A stretch of 64,000 nt of DNA from Streptomyces sp. NBC_01750. Lineage in GTDB: Bacteria > Actinomycetota > Actinomycetes > Streptomycetales > Streptomycetaceae. The notes below the pieces were generated by a model. That model did not search any database, was not told where the DNA came from, and saw only the letters and a program-made list of their open reading frames with translations. Below, in pieces: positions 61,876-64,000 of the stretch. The first letter of the stretch is position 1; every line of letters starts with the position of its first letter. The translations under genes were made by a program, and so were the position numbers. The stretch lies in the NCBI RefSeq assembly GCF_035918095.1, contig NZ_CP109137.1, positions 4,094,001 through 4,158,000 of the forward strand, in the 5' to 3' direction.

Positions 61876-62340
61876 CTACCAGTCCCGGCCCGTGCGCCCG
61901 CGCTTCGTCTCCGCGCGCTGCTTCTTCTCCCGCAGCCGCCGCTCGTTGATACCGCGGGGAATCCTCGTCGCGCGACGAGGCCGCGGCGGAGGCGCAGTCG
62001 CCTCCGCGAGCAGCGACGCGAGGCGGACCGCTGCCGTCTCGCGGTTGCGCCACTGCGAGCGGTGCTCCGAGGCACGTACGGCGATCACCCCGCCGACCAG
62101 CCGGCCTGCGAGCCGCTCCAGCGCGCGCTCCTTCCACACCGGCGGCAGTGCCTCGGTCCTGGCGAGGTCGAAACGGAGCTCCACCTGCGAGTCGCTGGTG
62201 TTGACGTGCTGACCGCCGGGCCCCGACGATCTCGAGAAACGCCACATGAGCTCGGCCTCCGGCAGGAAGACCGAACCGCGGATGCTGTGTTTACCCGGGG
62301 GACGCCCCCCGGACCCCCTCTGGGGCTGGGTCCCGGACAT
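61876..62340 (-). CDS. arfB: Aminoacyl/peptidyl-tRNA hydrolase ArfB (ribosome rescue)
   Basis: A 154-residue release-factor-like protein. The catalytic GGQ is in SSGPGGQHVNTSDSQVELRF, and the basic C-terminal tail (INERRLREKKQRAETKRGRT) would enter the mRNA channel of stalled ribosomes. It frees ribosomes stuck on non-stop mRNA. Between MSGTQ and IRGSV the N-terminus has about 15 extra residues (QRGSGGRPPGKH) coded by a GGGGTCCGGGG-type palindrome related to the dispersed intergenic repeats of this window; family members that I recall lack this. Start at ATG 62340; a downstream start before the conserved MWRFSRSSG would remove the first strand. Confidence 0.9.
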   Translation of the reverse strand: MSGTQPQRGSGGRPPGKHSIRGSVFLPEAELMWRFSRSSGPGGQHVNTSDSQVELRFDLARTEALPPVWKERALERLAGRLVGGVIAVRASEHRSQWRNRETAAVRLASLLAEATAPPPRPRRATRIPRGINERRLREKKQRAETKRGRTGRDW

Positions 62341-62514
62341 ACGTCCATGGTCGCGTGCGCGGCCTTTCACGTCACCCTCTTTTCCACCGGACAGCGCGGG
62401 CAAAGAAAGCAAAGGCGGGTGGAACCTGGCAGTCCCCTGCCTGCGTTATGAGGTGTGACGGTAGCTTCGGGAGCACTCGAAGCCCGCACACTCGACCACG
62501 AAGGGGACATCCCA

Positions 62515-63090
62515 ATGGCAGTAAGCCTGTCCAAGGGCGGCAACGTCTCGCTCACCAAGGAGGCACCGGGCCTGACCGCCGTCACGGTCGGCCTCGGCTG
62601 GGACGTCCGCACCACCACCGGCACCGACTTCGACCTCGACGCCTCGGCGATCGGTGTGAACCCCGGCGGCAAGGTGACCTCCGACGCGCACTTCGTCTTC
62701 TTCAACAACAAGGCCACGCCGGACCAGACCATCGTCCACACCGGTGACAACCGCACCGGCGAGGGCGGCGGCGACGACGAGCAGATCAACGTCAACCTGG
62801 CGGGTCTGCCCGCCGACGTCGACAAGATCGTCTTCCCGGTCTCGATCTACGACGCCGTCAGCCGCAGCCAGAACTTCGGCCAGGTGCGCAACGCCTACAT
62901 CCGTATCGTCAACCAGGCCGGCGGCGCCGAGCTCGCCCGCTACGACCTGAGCGAGGACGCCGCCACCGAGACCGCGATGGTCTTCGGCGAGCTGTACCGC
63001 AATGGCGCGGAGTGGAAGTTCCGCGCAGTGGGCCAGGGTTACGCCTCTGGCCTCGAGGGCATCGCCCGCGACTTCGGCGTCAACCTCTGA
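62515..63090 (+). CDS. terD: TerD family calcium-binding stress protein
   Basis: A 191-residue TerD protein. '[20 protein letters not shown]', '[20 protein letters not shown]' (calcium-binding Asp residues), '[20 protein letters not shown]' and '[16 protein letters not shown]' are the family blocks. TerD proteins are linked to tellurite and general stress resistance and, in streptomycetes, to development; several copies per genome are usual. AAGGGGA precedes the ATG by 8 nt. It stands alone and is followed by a hairpin. Confidence 0.93.
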   Translation: MAVSLSKGGNVSLTKEAPGLTAVTVGLGWDVRTTTGTDFDLDASAIGVNPGGKVTSDAHFVFFNNKATPDQTIVHTGDNRTGEGGGDDEQINVNLAGLPADVDKIVFPVSIYDAVSRSQNFGQVRNAYIRIVNQAGGAELARYDLSEDAATETAMVFGELYRNGAEWKFRAVGQGYASGLEGIARDFGVNL

Positions 63091-63105
63091 CGTACGCGTC
63101 GCACA

Positions 63106-63138
63106 CAGGAGCCCCTGGCCGCCGGCCCGGGGCTCCTG
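63106..63138. terminator. Hairpin between convergent terD and M1 peptidase genes
   Basis: CAGGAGCCCC (63106-63115) pairs perfectly with GGGGCTCCTG (63129-63138) around a 13-nt GC-rich loop, 16 nt after the terD stop. It probably terminates both genes. Confidence 0.75.
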
Positions 63139-63144
63139 CCGTTG

Positions 63145-64000
63145 TCACGGCGTCGCGGGCTTGCCCTTCCCGTACAGCCAGGTGTCCCACAGCGCGCCGA
63201 GGTCCTTGCCGGACTTCTTCTCGACGTACGCCGTGAAGTCGGCGGTGGAAGCGTTGGAGTGGCGGTACGTCGCAGCCCAGCCCTGCACGATGCCGAAGAA
63301 GACCTTTTCGCCCACCGCCTGGCGGATCTTGTGCAGGACCATCGCGCCGCGGTCATACACCGGGTCGTCCGAGACCTTCGCCGCGGAAGGCGGATCGGCC
63401 GGCGGGAAGGCCCAGTTGGTCTCCTGGGCGAAAGCCTGGTCGAACTTCTCCTGGGCCGGGGTGTCCTCGTGGTCCTCGGCCCATATCCACTCCGCGTACT
63501 GGGCGAAGCCTTCGTTGAGCCACATGTCCTTCCAGGACTTGGGCGTCACGGAATTACCGAACCACTGATGCGCCATCTCATGGACGAGTGTGTCGATATC
63601 GAGCGTGTTCTCGTCCGGGTCCAAGGGGATGACCGGTCTGGTCTGCGTCTCGAGGGCGTAGCCGACAGCCTCCGCCGGCACGACGATCGCGCCGGTGGAG
63701 GAGAAGGGATACGGGCCGAATTTCTCCTCCCCCCACTCCATGATCTCGGGGATCCGGCCGAGGAGCTCGGCGCTTTCCTCGGACACGGCCTGGTCGACGG
63801 CGGTGAGTACGCGCCGACCGGACGGCATACGCGACTCCGCCAGCCGGTAGTCACCGATGGCGAGCGTGACGAGGTAGCTCGCCATCGGCTCCTTCGATGT
63901 CCAGCCGAAGGTGGTGCGCCCGCCGGTGGTGCTCCGGTTCTTCAACTCGCCGTTGGAGATCGCCCGCAGCTTCTCGGGGACGGTGACCTTGATGTCGTAG
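63145..64000 (-). CDS. M1 family metallopeptidase, C-terminal part (gene runs off the window)
   Basis: The last ~285 residues of an M1 zinc aminopeptidase. The zinc site is VHEMAHQWFGN (HExxH) with the third ligand Glu in 'WLNEGFAQYAEW'; further on 'YDRGAMVLHKIRQAVGEKVF' holds the catalytic Tyr region. In-frame sequence continues to the window edge (YDIKVTVPEKLRAISNGEL), so the N-terminus, possibly with a signal peptide, is missing. The C-terminus ends soon after the peptidase domain (WLYGKGKPATP), as in short secreted actinobacterial M1 enzymes. Cellular location cannot be decided from this part. Confidence 0.92.
   Translation of the reverse strand, partial: YDIKVTVPEKLRAISNGELKNRSTTGGRTTFGWTSKEPMASYLVTLAIGDYRLAESRMPSGRRVLTAVDQAVSEESAELLGRIPEIMEWGEEKFGPYPFSSTGAIVVPAEAVGYALETQTRPVIPLDPDENTLDIDTLVHEMAHQWFGNSVTPKSWKDMWLNEGFAQYAEWIWAEDHEDTPAQEKFDQAFAQETNWAFPPADPPSAAKVSDDPVYDRGAMVLHKIRQAVGEKVFFGIVQGWAATYRHSNASTADFTAYVEKKSGKDLGALWDTWLYGKGKPATP

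Overview
The window looks like Streptomyces chromosome (high GC, almost all third codon positions G or C, GTG/TTG starts, rare TTA codons, futalosine menaquinone genes, DasR-type operators, HrcA/CIRCE-controlled groEL, WhiB-era actinobacterial DUFs). The gene order resembles what I recall of the S. coelicolor SCO428x-SCO433x core region; this is recollection, not a search. The window opens inside a thpR-like gene and closes inside an M1 aminopeptidase gene.

Layout. 1-6.9 kb: thpR end, MarR regulator plus MFS exporter, ribbon-helix-helix protein, purine-type NCS2 permease, DUF2530 membrane protein and a CtpE-like P-type ATPase. 7.1-12.0 kb: an accessory patch with visibly lower GC, holding an unrecognised 137-residue protein with its own operator-like palindrome and terminator, a 1172-residue HelD-like helicase with a long C-terminal extension and a TTA codon, and relics of an XRE/DUF5753 regulator. 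12-32.5 kb: a secreted protein, a sacsin/HSP90-type ATPase, DUF3027, MFS, DUF2771 lipoprotein, mqnB-mqnD, a cold-shock protein, HAD hydrolase, the Helicase_C_3 protein and XPB helicase, VanZ, and a GT87 mannosyltransferase. 32.5-38.3 kb: a second HelD-family protein, CutC, a repeat-rich DUF6479 protein, an HD protein and a DUF4031 pair.

38.4-42 kb: a MurNAc-recycling operon (RpiR regulator, murQ etherase, PTS EIIBC) preceded by a clear TTGACG/TATCTT promoter overlapped by a long inverted repeat. 42-48.5 kb: a decayed ABC ATPase, cyclophilin, groEL with two CIRCE elements, cspA, a MoaD/ThiS sulfur carrier, threonine synthase under a SAM-I riboswitch, and glucosyl-3-phosphoglycerate synthase. 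48.5-51.4 kb: otsA/otsB trehalose genes and DUF3263. 51.5-58.2 kb: an amino-sugar block (solute-binding lipoprotein, SIS isomerase, nagK, nagA, PfkB kinase, class II aldolase) with DasR-like dre sites. 58.2-64 kb: a carbohydrate-binding membrane protein, a GAF-PAS-GGDEF diguanylate cyclase (cdgB-like), flavin reductase, arfB, TerD and the M1 peptidase.

Working together: the MurNAc and GlcNAc modules feed cell-wall and chitin amino sugars into central metabolism; otsAB and gpgS make compatible solutes; mqnB/mqnD are two steps of menaquinone synthesis. A recurring feature is a -10 hexamer placed 6-7 nt before the start codon, seen at about nineteen genes, which predicts many leaderless mRNAs. 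The best candidates for undescribed biology are the HelD-like protein with a possible nuclease-fold tail, its unrecognised neighbour, and the MurNAc-operon operator/promoter overlap.
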